Source: JBKCUI01 sp052161625 (GTDB lineage Bacteria; Planctomycetota; Planctomycetia; Pirellulales; Pirellulaceae). Taken from it: a DNA stretch of 64,000 nt. Below the pieces are notes generated by a model that was not told the origin of the DNA, did no database searches, and saw only the letters and a list, made by a program, of their open reading frames with translations. The stretch lies in NCBI GenBank assembly GCA_052161625.1, contig CP197412.1; one strand, 5' to 3'. Both the position numbers and the translations under genes were made by a program. Each line of letters starts with the position of its first letter. The stretch's first letter is position 1. Below are positions 45,381 to 55,385 of this stretch, in pieces.

Positions 45381-45583
45381 TTGATCTTTCCTCGTTCTTT
45401 AAGTAAGGCAACGTTCGAATGTGTACATCTTTTCGATATGCACCCATTTGGCAAGGGTACTTATCGGACAGAATCTACCGGCAAACGAGCCCGTTATAGC
45501 GTCCCGAAGCGGTTGCCCCTAAAATCAACCCCTCCTTTTACCGAAAATCCACTTCCTCCCAGGCTCCCCTCGTCGAACTTCCT

Positions 45584-47404
45584 ATGCCGATTTCAACGCA
45601 AACCGCTCTCGCCTTAATCCAGTCCGCTCACGAACAAGCCAAAATCAGCGCCGGAGCCGTTGAAAACTTGAAATGCTGGCTAACCGAAGCCCGGTATGCC
45701 CAATACGTGGACTCGGTCTGCCAGCACGTCGAAGAAGAGAAGTGGCAAGCGTTGGACGATGCCTTCTGGACGATCATTCCCTTCGGCACCGGCGGACGTC
45801 GAGGAAGGATGTACCCCATCGGATCCAACGCGATCAACGACCGGACCATCGGGGAGAGCGCCCAAGGCTTGGCAGACTATATCTTGAGCCGATCCGATAT
45901 TCCCAAGCCCCTCTCGTGCGCGATCGCTTACGACACCCGACACAATTCTCGCCACTTCGCGGAACTCTGTGCGTCGGTCATGGTCGCGAATGGTTTTCAT
46001 GTCTATTTCCTGGACGACTATCGGGCAACACCCCAGCTTTCCTACGCCGTCCGAACGAAGAACTGCAGCTGCGGAATCATGGTCACCGCCTCGCACAACC
46101 CGCCGAGCGATAACGCAGTGAAGGTTTACTGGTCGACCGGCGGGCAAGTCCTGCCGCCACACGATGCGGCCATCATCGACGGAGTCATGAACGTCCAACA
46201 GATCAAGACAGTTCCCTTTTCGGAAGCTGTTAGTGCCGGAAAGGTGACCGTCGTCACCTCCGAGATCGACGAGAAGTACTTGGCAGCCGCCTCGCAGTAC
46301 GCTTGGCCTGGCTCGCGTGATGTCCGCGTGATCTATTCCCCCCTCCACGGCGTCGGTGGCTTTGCCGTTCTGCCTCTCCTGTCGGCATGCGGATTCCAAG
46401 ACGTTTCCGTCTTCGAACCCCATGCGAAACCGGATGGTGACTTTCCAAACGTTCCCGGACATGTCAGCAACCCCGAGAACAGCGCCGTGTTCGATGCGAT
46501 CATCGTCGAAGCCAAAGCGCGCGGCGCGGACTTGATCCTCGCTACCGATCCGGACTGCGACCGCATGGGATGCGCAGCACCCCTCACTCCCGCTCCTGAT
46601 TCCCCCTGGGGCACCATCAATGGGAACCAATTGGGAGCTCTCTTGACTGATTTCGTCCTCGGCAAAATGAAAGCCGCAGGAACCCTCTCGGCCAAAACGT
46701 ACGTCATCAAGACCTTGGTGACCTCCGAACTGACTCGCCGCATTGCGGAAAGCTACGGAGCTCGCTGCGAAGGGAACATCCACGTCGGCTTCAAGTGGAT
46801 TGCCGGCTTGATGGATGAGCTTGGACCAGACAACTTCGCATTCGGCACCGAGGAGTCGCACGGCTACCTCATCGGTCAATACGCTCGAGACAAAGATGGC
46901 GCGGTGGCATGCTTGCTCATGACCCAACTTGCTGCGGATCTGAAAGCGGAGGGACTTACCCTGCATCAAAAGCTCGAGCAGCTTATTTCCACTCACGGCT
47001 GCTACCTCGAGGACTTGATCAACGTCCAAATGGAGGGGAGTGAAGGGATGGCGAACATGAAGAAACTCATGCAATCCCTCCGAGACAATCCACCCTCTAC
47101 GATGGGTGGCCTCTCCGTCGTCGCCGTCCGCGACTACGGAAACCTCACTCGAAAGATTGTCGGCGGTGGCACGGAACAACTTGCTGCACCGAAGAGCAAC
47201 ATGCTGATTCTTGATTTGGCGTTACCGGGAAGCTCGCAACCGTCGGGCAACGCCATCGCCGTCCGGCCGTCGGGAACCGAGCCGAAAGTGAAATTTTACT
47301 TGTTCGGCTACGAGCCGGTCTCGCAGGGCTTGGCCGCCGCCAAGACCGCCGTTCTAGATCGCTTGGCTGCCATGAAAGTCGACGCAAAGAAGCTAGGGTC
47401 TTGA
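45584..47404 (+). CDS. Phosphohexomutase (phosphoglucomutase/phosphomannomutase, PGM2-like)
   Basis: A 606-residue alpha-D-phosphohexomutase. PFGTGGRRGRMYPIGSNAIN is the substrate/metal region of domain 1. The catalytic phosphoserine loop is GIMVTASHNPPSDNAVKVYW, and the metal loop LILATDPDCDRMGCAA carries the three Asp. GTEESHGYLIG is the sugar-binding loop and AVRPSGTEPKVKFYLFG the phosphate-binding loop. It interconverts 1- and 6-phosphosugars. The length and GTGGRRG start point to the PGM2/PMM type. It is divergent from the clpP pair. Its stop overlaps the next ATG by 4 bases. Confidence 0.93.
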   Translation: MPISTQTALALIQSAHEQAKISAGAVENLKCWLTEARYAQYVDSVCQHVEEEKWQALDDAFWTIIPFGTGGRRGRMYPIGSNAINDRTIGESAQGLADYILSRSDIPKPLSCAIAYDTRHNSRHFAELCASVMVANGFHVYFLDDYRATPQLSYAVRTKNCSCGIMVTASHNPPSDNAVKVYWSTGGQVLPPHDAAIIDGVMNVQQIKTVPFSEAVSAGKVTVVTSEIDEKYLAAASQYAWPGSRDVRVIYSPLHGVGGFAVLPLLSACGFQDVSVFEPHAKPDGDFPNVPGHVSNPENSAVFDAIIVEAKARGADLILATDPDCDRMGCAAPLTPAPDSPWGTINGNQLGALLTDFVLGKMKAAGTLSAKTYVIKTLVTSELTRRIAESYGARCEGNIHVGFKWIAGLMDELGPDNFAFGTEESHGYLIGQYARDKDGAVACLLMTQLAADLKAEGLTLHQKLEQLISTHGCYLEDLINVQMEGSEGMANMKKLMQSLRDNPPSTMGGLSVVAVRDYGNLTRKIVGGGTEQLAAPKSNMLILDLALPGSSQPSGNAIAVRPSGTEPKVKFYLFGYEPVSQGLAAAKTAVLDRLAAMKVDAKKLGS

Positions 47405-47865
47405 TGCGAATTACGGACGAACTACTGCTGCTAACGGATACGTTTGCTCGCCATCGAGTGAACTACGCTATTTGCGGTGGTTTGGCCGTTGTCATTCATG
47501 GCCGTCCAAGGCTTACCTTGGACATCGACTTTTTGGTTCCGGCAGACGAGATGGAAAGGGCAATCAACGCGGCAGCATCTGCTGGGTTTAATGACGTTGC
47601 AGGGTGGATTGTTCTACCAAGCAACGATCAAGGAATCGACCGATTGTTTCGAGTCAACAAAATCCAAAATGGTGATTTGCTATCGCTTGATTTGCTTGAA
47701 GCAAACCACGCGGACAATCCGATTTTCAAGGATCAAGAATCGTTCGAGATGGATGGCCATCCGATCCGACTTCTATCGCGAGCAGGGTTGATTAAAATGA
47801 AACAATCGTCCACTCGATTAAAAGACAAATTGGATGTGGAACTACTCAATGACCAAACAGACTAG
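47401..47865 (+). CDS. MNT-type nucleotidyltransferase domain protein (possible toxin/antitoxin member)
   Basis: A 154-residue protein with the minimal nucleotidyltransferase motif YAICGGLAVVIHGRPRLTLDIDFLV near residues 21-45; the metal-binding Asp pair is Asp40 and Asp42. GFNDVAGWIVLP, then IDLFR/LLSLDLLEA and IRLLSRAGLIKMKQS follow the AbiEii/DUF6036 pattern. Such proteins are often half of toxin-antitoxin pairs, or AMP-transfer regulators. The start is in ATGA with the mutase gene, and its end overlaps a small downstream frame by 17 bases. The function is inferred from fold only. Confidence 0.75.
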   Translation: MMRITDELLLLTDTFARHRVNYAICGGLAVVIHGRPRLTLDIDFLVPADEMERAINAAASAGFNDVAGWIVLPSNDQGIDRLFRVNKIQNGDLLSLDLLEANHADNPIFKDQESFEMDGHPIRLLSRAGLIKMKQSSTRLKDKLDVELLNDQTD

Positions 47866-48058
47866 CGTTGAAGTTGCGAAACGCCAGAGTCGCGGGTGGT
47901 CGGATGCGATGGATAGCGATTCGATTGCTCATCGGCTGGCCAAACTTCAGGAATTGCACGATTGCTGGAGATTCTTTCAAGGGGGTACGAAAAGACTGCC
48001 GGCAGAAAACAGCGAGCCCGCGTCGCTTTCTGAATCACATCGCGAATCAGGTGCTTGA
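47849..48058 (+). CDS. Small protein overlapping the nucleotidyltransferase gene
   Basis: 69 aa from the ATG at 47849, overlapping the last 17 bases of the nucleotidyltransferase gene. It begins MTKQTSVEVAKRQSRGWSD, followed by a helical, charged middle (SIAHRLAKLQELHDCWRFF) and a low-complexity end. I do not recognise the family. The overlap and size fit the small partner of a two-gene module. It could also be a chance frame, since it ends at the border of the repeat island. Confidence 0.45.
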   Translation: MTKQTSVEVAKRQSRGWSDAMDSDSIAHRLAKLQELHDCWRFFQGGTKRLPAENSEPASLSESHRESGA

Positions 48059-48062
48059 GCCT

Positions 48063-49040
48063 ACTTGATTCCTGATTACCCTTTGCGTGCTTTGCGCCTT
48101 GGCGCGCGATTTAAAATTAGGACTGAAGAAAGTCGCGCGCCAAGGCGCAAGGATCGCAAAGGAGTGGAAGAAGAAGGTGAAGAAAAAGTGTAAGGGTGAG
48201 TGGTGGAGGGAATTTTCGACGAGGGCTTTTGATTGCATGTCCCTCATCTTATTGCCAATCTCACTCATCTCTTTCGTAGTCGAAATCGATGGCAGGAAAA
48301 TGGGGGCATGTAGATAGGAAGGAAAGAGCAGACCTGCAAGCAATCTCTAACCACAATCCCCTCTGCGATCTTGGCGCCTTGGCGCGCCATTTAAAATTAG
48401 GACTGAAGAAAGTCGCGCGCCAAGGCGCAAGGATCGCAAAGGAGTGGAAGAAGAAGAAGGAGAAGAAAAAGTGTAAGGGTGAGTGGTGGAGGGAATTCTC
48501 GACGAGGGCTTTTGATTGTATGTCCCTCATCTTATTGCCAATCTCATTCATCTCTTCCGTAGTCGAAATCGATGGCAGGAAAATGGGGACATGAAGATAG
48601 GAAGGAAAGAGCAGACCTACAAGCAATCTCTAACCACAATCCCCTCTGCGATCTTGGCGCCTTGGCGCGCCATTTAAAATTAGGACTGAAGAAAGTCGCG
48701 CGCCAAGGCGCAAGGATCGCAAAGGAGTGGAAGAAGAAGAAGGAGAAGAAAAAGTGTAAGGGTGAGTGGTGGAGGGAATTCTCGACGAGGGCTTTTGATT
48801 GTATGTCCCTCATCTTATTGCCAATCTCACTCATCTCTTCCGTAGTCGAAATCGATGGCAGGAAAATGGGGGCATGAAGATAGGAAGGAAAGAGCAGACC
48901 TACAAGCACTGCACCTCCCATCCCGCACCCCCTTTGCGAGCGTTGCGCCGTCGCGCGCCACTTGAAACAGGACCGATGAAGAGTTCTCGCAAAGGCGCCA
49001 CGGCGCAAAGAGGCTAAATCCACTTCCTCGCAAAGGCGCC
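48063..49040. repeat. Tandem repeat island, about 282-bp unit, three copies plus a diverged fourth
   Basis: The mark GACTGAAGAAAGTCGCGCGC recurs at 48121, 48401 and 48684, giving periods of 280 and 283 bases. Each unit carries GCGCCTTGGCGCGC and its near-inverse GCGCGCCAAGGCGCAAGG, a purine-rich AAGAAGAAGGAG stretch, and a constant ATCTCTAACCACAATCCCC. A fourth, degenerate copy lies near 48930-49020. Open frames of about 100 residues recur in every unit but shift frame between copies, because the periods are not multiples of three, so I do not call genes. 49041-49110 shows nothing further. Confidence 0.85.
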
Positions 49041-49110
49041 ATTACTGTCTTGCGGGTCAGGAGACACGCAAGACAGACCTACCGAGCGATGCGTCAGCGA
49101 GCGATCTTGA

Positions 49111-50613
49111 CTAGGTCGTCGAGACGAGTGCCGAGCCCATGGTGAGGCCAGGGGCTGGGAGGGTGCTGTGGCCTCGCAGGTAAATGTCGATGGCGCGTGC
49201 GGCACCACGACCTTCATTGATCGCCCATACCACCAGCGATTGCCCGCGACGGCAGTCACCCGCTGCGAACACACCCGGGACGGACGTCGTGAACTTCCCA
49301 TGCTCCGCCTTGTAGTTGGAACGCGGATCCAGTTCCAGGCCTAGGACCTCGCTGACGTAGCTCTCAGGTCCTAGGAAGCCCATCGCGAGGAGGACCAAAT
49401 CGGCGCCGATGATCTCTTCGCTCCCAGCAACCTCTTCCATCGTGAACTTGCCGTCCTTCTTCACCCACTGCACGCGGACCGTCTTAATCCCGGTGACATT
49501 CCCCTTGCCGTCATCGACGAACTCCTTGCTCAAAATACAATACTCGCGAGGGTCCTTGCCGAACTTCAGCAAAGCTTCTTCATGCCCATAGTCGCTTCGG
49601 AAAATGCGGGGCCACTGCGGCCAAGGATTATCCGCCGCTCGGCTCTCGGGTGGCTTATCCAGCAATTCGAAATTCACCAACTCGCTGCAACCATGTCGCA
49701 GACTGGTTCCGATGCAGTCACAACCGGTATCACCACCACCGATGACAACGACTCGCTTCCCCTTCGCGGAAATGTACTTCCCATCGGCATGCTTGCTATC
49801 GAGCAAGCTCGCGGTGTTGGCACTGAGAAACTCCATCGCGAAGTGAACACCCTTTAACTGCCGACCGGGGATCGGCAAATCGCGAGGCTTGGTCGCACCT
49901 GTCGCCAAGAGCACCGCATGATTCTCCGCCATCAACTGCTTGGGATCGACCGTGCGACCGACGTCCGCCTTGGTCACAAACTTGACCCCCTCGGCCGCCA
50001 TAAGATCCAGCCGTCGTTGCACGACATCCTTATCGAGCTTCATGTTGGGAATGCCATAGGTGAGAAGTCCACCGATTCGGTCGGATCGCTCGTACACGGT
50101 TACCGTGTGCCCCACCTTGTTCAACTGATCGGCTGCGGCCAGCCCTGCAGGACCGCTACCGATGATGGCCACGCTCTTCCCTGTGCGAGTCTCAGGGGGC
50201 TTCGGGTGAATCCAGCCCTCGGCATAGCCGCGATCGATAATCGCGTTCTCGATATTCTTGATCGTGACGGGCGGATTGGTGATTCCCAATACGCAAGCTC
50301 CTTCGCAGGGAGCCGGACAAACGCGACCGGTGAATTCCGGAAAGTTGTTCGTCTTGTGCAGTCGATCGAGAGCGTCTTTCCATCGACCGTTATAAACCAA
50401 GTCGTTCCATTCGGGAATCAAATTATCGATAGGACAACCCGTAGCAGATTGGCAGAACGGCACCCCGCAATCCATGCAACGCGCTCCCTGCGTTCGCAAC
50501 TGTTGCTCGTCAGGTTCCGTATAGATCTCGCCGAAATCGCCCAATCGAACTACCGGCAGCCGCCATTCCACCTTTTTGCGATCAAACTCTTTAAAACCGG
50601 TTGGCTTGCCCAT
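49111..50613 (-). CDS. gltD: Glutamate synthase small subunit (NADPH-type)
   Basis: A 500-residue beta subunit. The N-terminal Cys-rich iron-sulfur region is ARCMDCGVPFCQSATGCPIDNLIPEWNDLVY, then FPEFTGRVCPAPCEGACVL. Two Rossmann domains follow: VAIIGSGPAGLAAADQLNKVGH binds FAD and VVVIGGGDTGCDCIGTSLRHG binds NADPH. It ends with GVFAAGDCRRGQSLVVWAINEGR. It feeds electrons to the large subunit, encoded just upstream (103-base gap), to make glutamate from glutamine and 2-oxoglutarate. Confidence 0.96.
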   Translation of the reverse strand: MGKPTGFKEFDRKKVEWRLPVVRLGDFGEIYTEPDEQQLRTQGARCMDCGVPFCQSATGCPIDNLIPEWNDLVYNGRWKDALDRLHKTNNFPEFTGRVCPAPCEGACVLGITNPPVTIKNIENAIIDRGYAEGWIHPKPPETRTGKSVAIIGSGPAGLAAADQLNKVGHTVTVYERSDRIGGLLTYGIPNMKLDKDVVQRRLDLMAAEGVKFVTKADVGRTVDPKQLMAENHAVLLATGATKPRDLPIPGRQLKGVHFAMEFLSANTASLLDSKHADGKYISAKGKRVVVIGGGDTGCDCIGTSLRHGCSELVNFELLDKPPESRAADNPWPQWPRIFRSDYGHEEALLKFGKDPREYCILSKEFVDDGKGNVTGIKTVRVQWVKKDGKFTMEEVAGSEEIIGADLVLLAMGFLGPESYVSEVLGLELDPRSNYKAEHGKFTTSVPGVFAAGDCRRGQSLVVWAINEGRGAARAIDIYLRGHSTLPAPGLTMGSALVSTT

Positions 50614-50716
50614 GCTTCTATTACTCTCGTATCGGATATTGTCTTCGTGTTTGGATCGGCAAGGCTCACATCAAACAAGCCTCGCCGCGATGGATTGAAC
50701 AAAAAAGTGCACCGAA

Positions 50717-53700
50717 CTAGGCCTTCGCCATCTCTCGTTTGGTTTGCTTCATTTCGTTCAAGACTCGTTTGTAATCGATCGGCATGACTTTCACGAATCG
50801 TCGAATGCTATTCGACCAATCGCTGAGCAACTCCGTTGCGACCGTCGACCGGGTCAACTCTGCATGCTTGGAAATCATCGCATGAAGTTCGGCGATGTCT
50901 TCATCCTCTTCCACGGTCTCCAGTTCCACAGTCCCCAGATTGCATTGGATACGGAACGCCTCCATGTCCGCGAGCACGTAAGCGATCCCGCCGCTCATCC
51001 CCGCTGCAAAGTTTCGACCGGTCGGCCCGAGGATCGCCACGCGCCCCCCGGTCATGTATTCGCAACCATGGTCGCCGACCCCTTCGATCACGGCTTGGCA
51101 ACCTGAGTTTCGAACAGCAAATCGTTCTGCCGCTCGCCCGCGAATAAAGATCTCACCACTGGTCGCACCATACAGGCAAACGTTTCCAACGATGATGTTC
51201 TCTTCCGGCTTGAACGAAGCTGCCCGATCCGGGAAGAGGATGATCCGACCACCGGAAAGCCCTTTACCGACGTAGTCATTGGCGTCCCCTTCCAATTCCA
51301 ACGTCACGCCATGCGCCAGGAACGCACCGAAACTCTGCCCAGCAGCACCTCGGAAGCGGATGCGGATCGTGTCAGTTGGCAATCCCTTCTGGCCATGCAC
51401 CTTGGCGATCTCATTGCTCAAGATCGTCCCAACCGTTCGGTTGATGTTGATAATGGGCAATTCGAATCGTACCGGCTTGACCTTCTCGATCGCTTCACGG
51501 CATCGTGGCAGGATCTGGGTCAAGTCAAGCGACTTTTCCAATCCATGATCTTGTTTGTCCACGCATCGAACTTGCACGTCCGGGCTCAGCTTCTTGGCTG
51601 GTGCCAAGATAGGCGTCAAATCCAATCCGTCCGCCTTCCAATGCTTGATCGCGGCATCGACCCGCAAGAACTCGGTTCGGCCGATCATTTCATCAATGCT
51701 TCGGAAACCGAGCGATGCCATGATCTCTCGTGCGTCCTCGGCCACCATGAACAGATAGTTCACAACATGCTCCGGCTTGCCAGCGAACTTGGCCCGCAAT
51801 TCAGGATCCTGTGTCGCAATGCCCACGGGGCAAGTGTTCAAATGGCACTTGCGCATCATGATGCACCCGAGGGTGATGAGCGGCGCGGTTGCGAACCCAA
51901 ACTCTTCGGCTCCGAGCAACGCTGCGATGATAACATCGCGGCCGGTCTTCAGTCCGCCGTCGGTCTGCAGCGTCACGCGACTTCGCAAATTGTTCAGTAC
52001 AAGCGTCTGATGCGTTTCGGCGATTCCAAGCTCCCATGGTAGCCCCGCATGCTTGATGCTCGTCAAAGGCGAAGCCCCCGTACCACCCGTATCCCCGGAG
52101 ATCAAGATGTGGTCGGCGTGCGCTTTGGCAACACCGGACGCCACGACCCCGACCCCGACCTCGCTCACCAGCTTCACACTCACGCGAGCCGCACGATTGC
52201 TATTCTTCAAATCGTGAATGAGCTGCGCCAAATCCTCGATCGAATAGATATCGTGGTGGGGTGGAGGGCTGATGAGTCCAACCCCAGGAGTGCTGTAGCG
52301 GATGCGGGCGATGTAGTTATCGACCTTTTTGCCAGGGAGCTCTCCCCCTTCGCCTGGCTTCGCACCTTGCGAAATTTTGATCTGAATCTCGTCGGCGTTG
52401 GTCAAGTATTCGATCGTAACACCGAACCGCCCCGAAGCGACCTGCTTGATGGCCGACCGCTTGCTATCGCCGTTGGGAAGAGGCTGGAAGCGGACAGGAT
52501 CTTCGCCCCCTTCTCCCGTGTTGCTCTTGCCACCCAGTCGGTTCATGGCGATTGCCAACGTTTCGTGCGCTTCGGAACTGATCGATCCGAGACTCATCGC
52601 CCCCGTGCAGAATCGTCGCACTATTTCCTTCGCGGGCTCAACTTCCTCGATGGGAATGGGGCCAGTACCCGCTCCTGCGTTGAACTCGATGAGCCCCCGC
52701 AGCGCGTATCGCATCTTCGCATCTTTGTTGATGTGATCCGCGAAGCGACGGTAAGCATTCTTGTCACCCGCTCGCGCTGCGACTTGGATATCGGCAATCG
52801 CGGCAGGATCCCAGCCGTGTCGCTCCCCTTCGGCTCTCCAGTGGAATTCACCCACGTTTGCCAACATGGGCAACGCATCGGATTTGCTCTCTGGGTAGCC
52901 CAACGCGTGGCGTCTCATGGTCTCTTCGGCCAAGATGTCGAACGAGCAACCTTGGATACGGCTATTGGTTCCTGCAAAGCAGCGGGCAATGACTTCGTCT
53001 TGCAAGCCGAGGGCTTCGAAAATCTGAGCACCCTTGTAGCTAGCCAAAGTGCTGATGCCCATCTTGGCCATCACCTTCAGCATGCCTTTGGCAACCGCCT
53101 TGCGATACATGGCGACGATCTTGTCGTCATCCATCCCTTGAAGCAACCCATCGCGGCTGGCTTGCCACAAGGATTCGAACGCCAAGTACGGATTGATCGC
53201 ATCGGCTCCGTACCCAACGAGCAAGCAATGATGGTGCACCTCTCTGGCTTCACCGGTCTCAAGCACGATACCGATCCGAGTCCGCTTGGCGGCGCGAACC
53301 AAGTGATGGTGGACCGATCCACATGCGAGCAAGCTGCTGATCGCAACACGATGCTCGCTGAGGGAACGATCGCTGAGAACGACCATGGTAAAGCCGTCGT
53401 CGATCGCCTTCTCCGCTTCGGAGCAGATTCGATCCAGCGTCTCGAGAAGCCCTGCCTTGCCTCGAGCCCGATCGTAGGTCATGTCGATCGTCTTGGTCTT
53501 CCAACCGCGATGCGTCATGTGTTGGATCGCCGCCAACTCTTCATTGGTGAGGATTGGATGAGGGATCAACAACCGTTCGCAGTGGGCTGGCGTCGCATCG
53601 AGCAAGTTCTCTTCGGGACCGACATAGCACTCGAGGGACATGATGACATCTTCGCGAATCGAATCGATCGCCGGATTGGTCACCTGTGCAAAGAGCTGCT

Positions 53701-55276
53701 TGAAGTAGTCATAGACCAAGCGAGGTTGGTCGCTCAAACAAGCGAGCGCGGAGTCGTTCCCCATCGAGCCGATCGGATCGACTTGATTCTGGATCATCGG
53801 CAGCAGCATGAACTGCATCGTCTCGATCGTATAACCGAAGGCTTGCATGCGAGGAAGCAACGAATCGGGATAGAAGCCGTGGGGCTCTTTGTCTGCGGAC
53901 AAATCCCCCAGGGTGATTCGCTTTTCTTGCAACCAATCCTTGTAAGGTTCGGACTTGGCAAACTTCTCCTTGAGCTCTTTGTCCGGGACCAAGCGGCCCT
54001 CTTCGAAATTGATCAGGAACATACGGCCTGGCTGGAGACGTCCTTTTTCCTTCACGATCGATGGCTCGACAGGAAGGACACCGACTTCGCTCGCCATGAT
54101 GACCCGGTCATCGGTGGTCAAGTAGTAGCGGCTGGGTCGAAGACCGTTTCGGTCCAATGTCGCACCGATGGTTTGGCCGTCGGTGAAGACAATCGAGGCA
54201 GGGCCATCCCATGGCTCCATCATGCAGCTAAAGAATTCGTACATCGCTCGCTTCTCGGGCGACATGGTCTCATGCTTTTGCCAAGCCTCAGGGACCATCA
54301 TCATCATCGCTTCCTGCAACGTTCGGCCGTTGAGGAGCAAGAACTCGAGCACGTTGTCGAATGTCCCCGAGTCGCTGCAGTGGGGCTCGACGACGGGAAA
54401 CAGCTTCTTCAATTCGTCGCCAAACAATTCGCTGGCTGCGTTCCCCTCGCGTGCCCGCATCCAGTTGATGTTCCCTCGCAACGTGTTGATCTCACCGTTA
54501 TGGCTCATGAAGCGAAGCGGTTGAGCGCGATCCCAACTCGGGAATGTGTTGGTGGAGAATCGCGAGTGAACCATCGCAAGGTGCGTTTCGAAATCGGGAT
54601 CCGACAGATCCAAGTAATAAGGAACAACCTGCGCGGGAGTGAGCATCCCCTTGTAGATCAGTGTTCGAGTCGAAAGGGAGGAGACATAGAACAGAGTCGC
54701 CTGCTTCAGATTCGAATTCCCTCGCAGCTTGTGACTCGCCTGCTTGCGAATCAAGTAAAGCTTGCGCTCAAACTCGAGCGTCGAAAGCCCCTTCGCCGCT
54801 GCGATGTAGACTTGCTCAATCTTCGGTTCAGCCATGCGCGCCGTCGGTCCAATATCGGCGAAATCGGTGGCTTGGGGAACTTCGCGCCATCCGAGCAACG
54901 TCTGCCCTTCGGCGGCGATCAGCTCATTGAAGACCTTGCGACAATGCTCGCGCTCTGATTCATCTTTGGGAAGGAAGATGTTGCCGACCGAGTAGAAGCC
55001 TACCTGCGGTAGCTCGACATCGAATTCTTCTTTCGCGATTCGCCGTACGAACTTGTCCGGCATACCGACCAGAATCCCCGCGCCGTCCCCCGTATTGGCT
55101 TCGCAACCGCAAGCACCGCGGTGATCCATATTCTTCAGGATGGTGTCCGCGTCGACGACGATTTGGTGGCTCGGCTGACCCTTGATGTGCGCGACAAAGC
55201 CGACACCACATGAATCCTTTTCGAGTTCTGGATCGTAGAGACCATTCTTTTCTGGGAAGCCAAAAGGTGCGTTCAT
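50717..55276 (-). CDS. gltB: Glutamate synthase large subunit
   Basis: A 1519-residue alpha subunit of the usual length. After a propeptide, the N-terminal nucleophile Cys23 lies in EKDSCGVGFVAHI (class II glutaminase domain, about 23-420). The central domain follows, then the FMN-binding synthase barrel with ISGDTGGTGASPLTSIKHAGLPWELG. The 3Fe-4S Cys cluster is in GCIMMRKCHLNTCPVGIATQ. A C-terminal GXGXG beta-helix domain shows GRIILFPD, GNVCLYGATSGE and GMSGGIAYVL. With gltD it forms NADPH-dependent GOGAT, the main ammonia assimilation route with glutamine synthetase. The LysR gene lies 109 bases upstream on the same strand. Confidence 0.97.
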   Translation of the reverse strand: MNAPFGFPEKNGLYDPELEKDSCGVGFVAHIKGQPSHQIVVDADTILKNMDHRGACGCEANTGDGAGILVGMPDKFVRRIAKEEFDVELPQVGFYSVGNIFLPKDESEREHCRKVFNELIAAEGQTLLGWREVPQATDFADIGPTARMAEPKIEQVYIAAAKGLSTLEFERKLYLIRKQASHKLRGNSNLKQATLFYVSSLSTRTLIYKGMLTPAQVVPYYLDLSDPDFETHLAMVHSRFSTNTFPSWDRAQPLRFMSHNGEINTLRGNINWMRAREGNAASELFGDELKKLFPVVEPHCSDSGTFDNVLEFLLLNGRTLQEAMMMMVPEAWQKHETMSPEKRAMYEFFSCMMEPWDGPASIVFTDGQTIGATLDRNGLRPSRYYLTTDDRVIMASEVGVLPVEPSIVKEKGRLQPGRMFLINFEEGRLVPDKELKEKFAKSEPYKDWLQEKRITLGDLSADKEPHGFYPDSLLPRMQAFGYTIETMQFMLLPMIQNQVDPIGSMGNDSALACLSDQPRLVYDYFKQLFAQVTNPAIDSIREDVIMSLECYVGPEENLLDATPAHCERLLIPHPILTNEELAAIQHMTHRGWKTKTIDMTYDRARGKAGLLETLDRICSEAEKAIDDGFTMVVLSDRSLSEHRVAISSLLACGSVHHHLVRAAKRTRIGIVLETGEAREVHHHCLLVGYGADAINPYLAFESLWQASRDGLLQGMDDDKIVAMYRKAVAKGMLKVMAKMGISTLASYKGAQIFEALGLQDEVIARCFAGTNSRIQGCSFDILAEETMRRHALGYPESKSDALPMLANVGEFHWRAEGERHGWDPAAIADIQVAARAGDKNAYRRFADHINKDAKMRYALRGLIEFNAGAGTGPIPIEEVEPAKEIVRRFCTGAMSLGSISSEAHETLAIAMNRLGGKSNTGEGGEDPVRFQPLPNGDSKRSAIKQVASGRFGVTIEYLTNADEIQIKISQGAKPGEGGELPGKKVDNYIARIRYSTPGVGLISPPPHHDIYSIEDLAQLIHDLKNSNRAARVSVKLVSEVGVGVVASGVAKAHADHILISGDTGGTGASPLTSIKHAGLPWELGIAETHQTLVLNNLRSRVTLQTDGGLKTGRDVIIAALLGAEEFGFATAPLITLGCIMMRKCHLNTCPVGIATQDPELRAKFAGKPEHVVNYLFMVAEDAREIMASLGFRSIDEMIGRTEFLRVDAAIKHWKADGLDLTPILAPAKKLSPDVQVRCVDKQDHGLEKSLDLTQILPRCREAIEKVKPVRFELPIININRTVGTILSNEIAKVHGQKGLPTDTIRIRFRGAAGQSFGAFLAHGVTLELEGDANDYVGKGLSGGRIILFPDRAASFKPEENIIVGNVCLYGATSGEIFIRGRAAERFAVRNSGCQAVIEGVGDHGCEYMTGGRVAILGPTGRNFAAGMSGGIAYVLADMEAFRIQCNLGTVELETVEEDEDIAELHAMISKHAELTRSTVATELLSDWSNSIRRFVKVMPIDYKRVLNEMKQTKREMAKA

Positions 55277-55385
55277 GTGTCGTGTGCCTATCTAGTGGAA
55301 AGAGTGGTTCGAGGTGAGTCACCGCCGTCCGAAGAGAGCGGTGATAGGGGGTGGCGGTTCATTGCGAGTTCGCCCGACGCATGTA

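Noticed and set aside
45680..47179. 499-codon minus-strand frame
   Set aside because: Antisense shadow of the phosphohexomutase, whose four catalytic loops are intact.
48047..49042. Frames of 70-160 codons recurring in the tandem array
   Set aside because: Frames shift between units because the period is not a multiple of three, and no ribosome sites or protein-like composition were seen.
52049..54958. 969-codon plus-strand frame
   Set aside because: It lies antisense inside gltB, which has every expected motif. The long frame comes from codon bias at GC-rich third positions.
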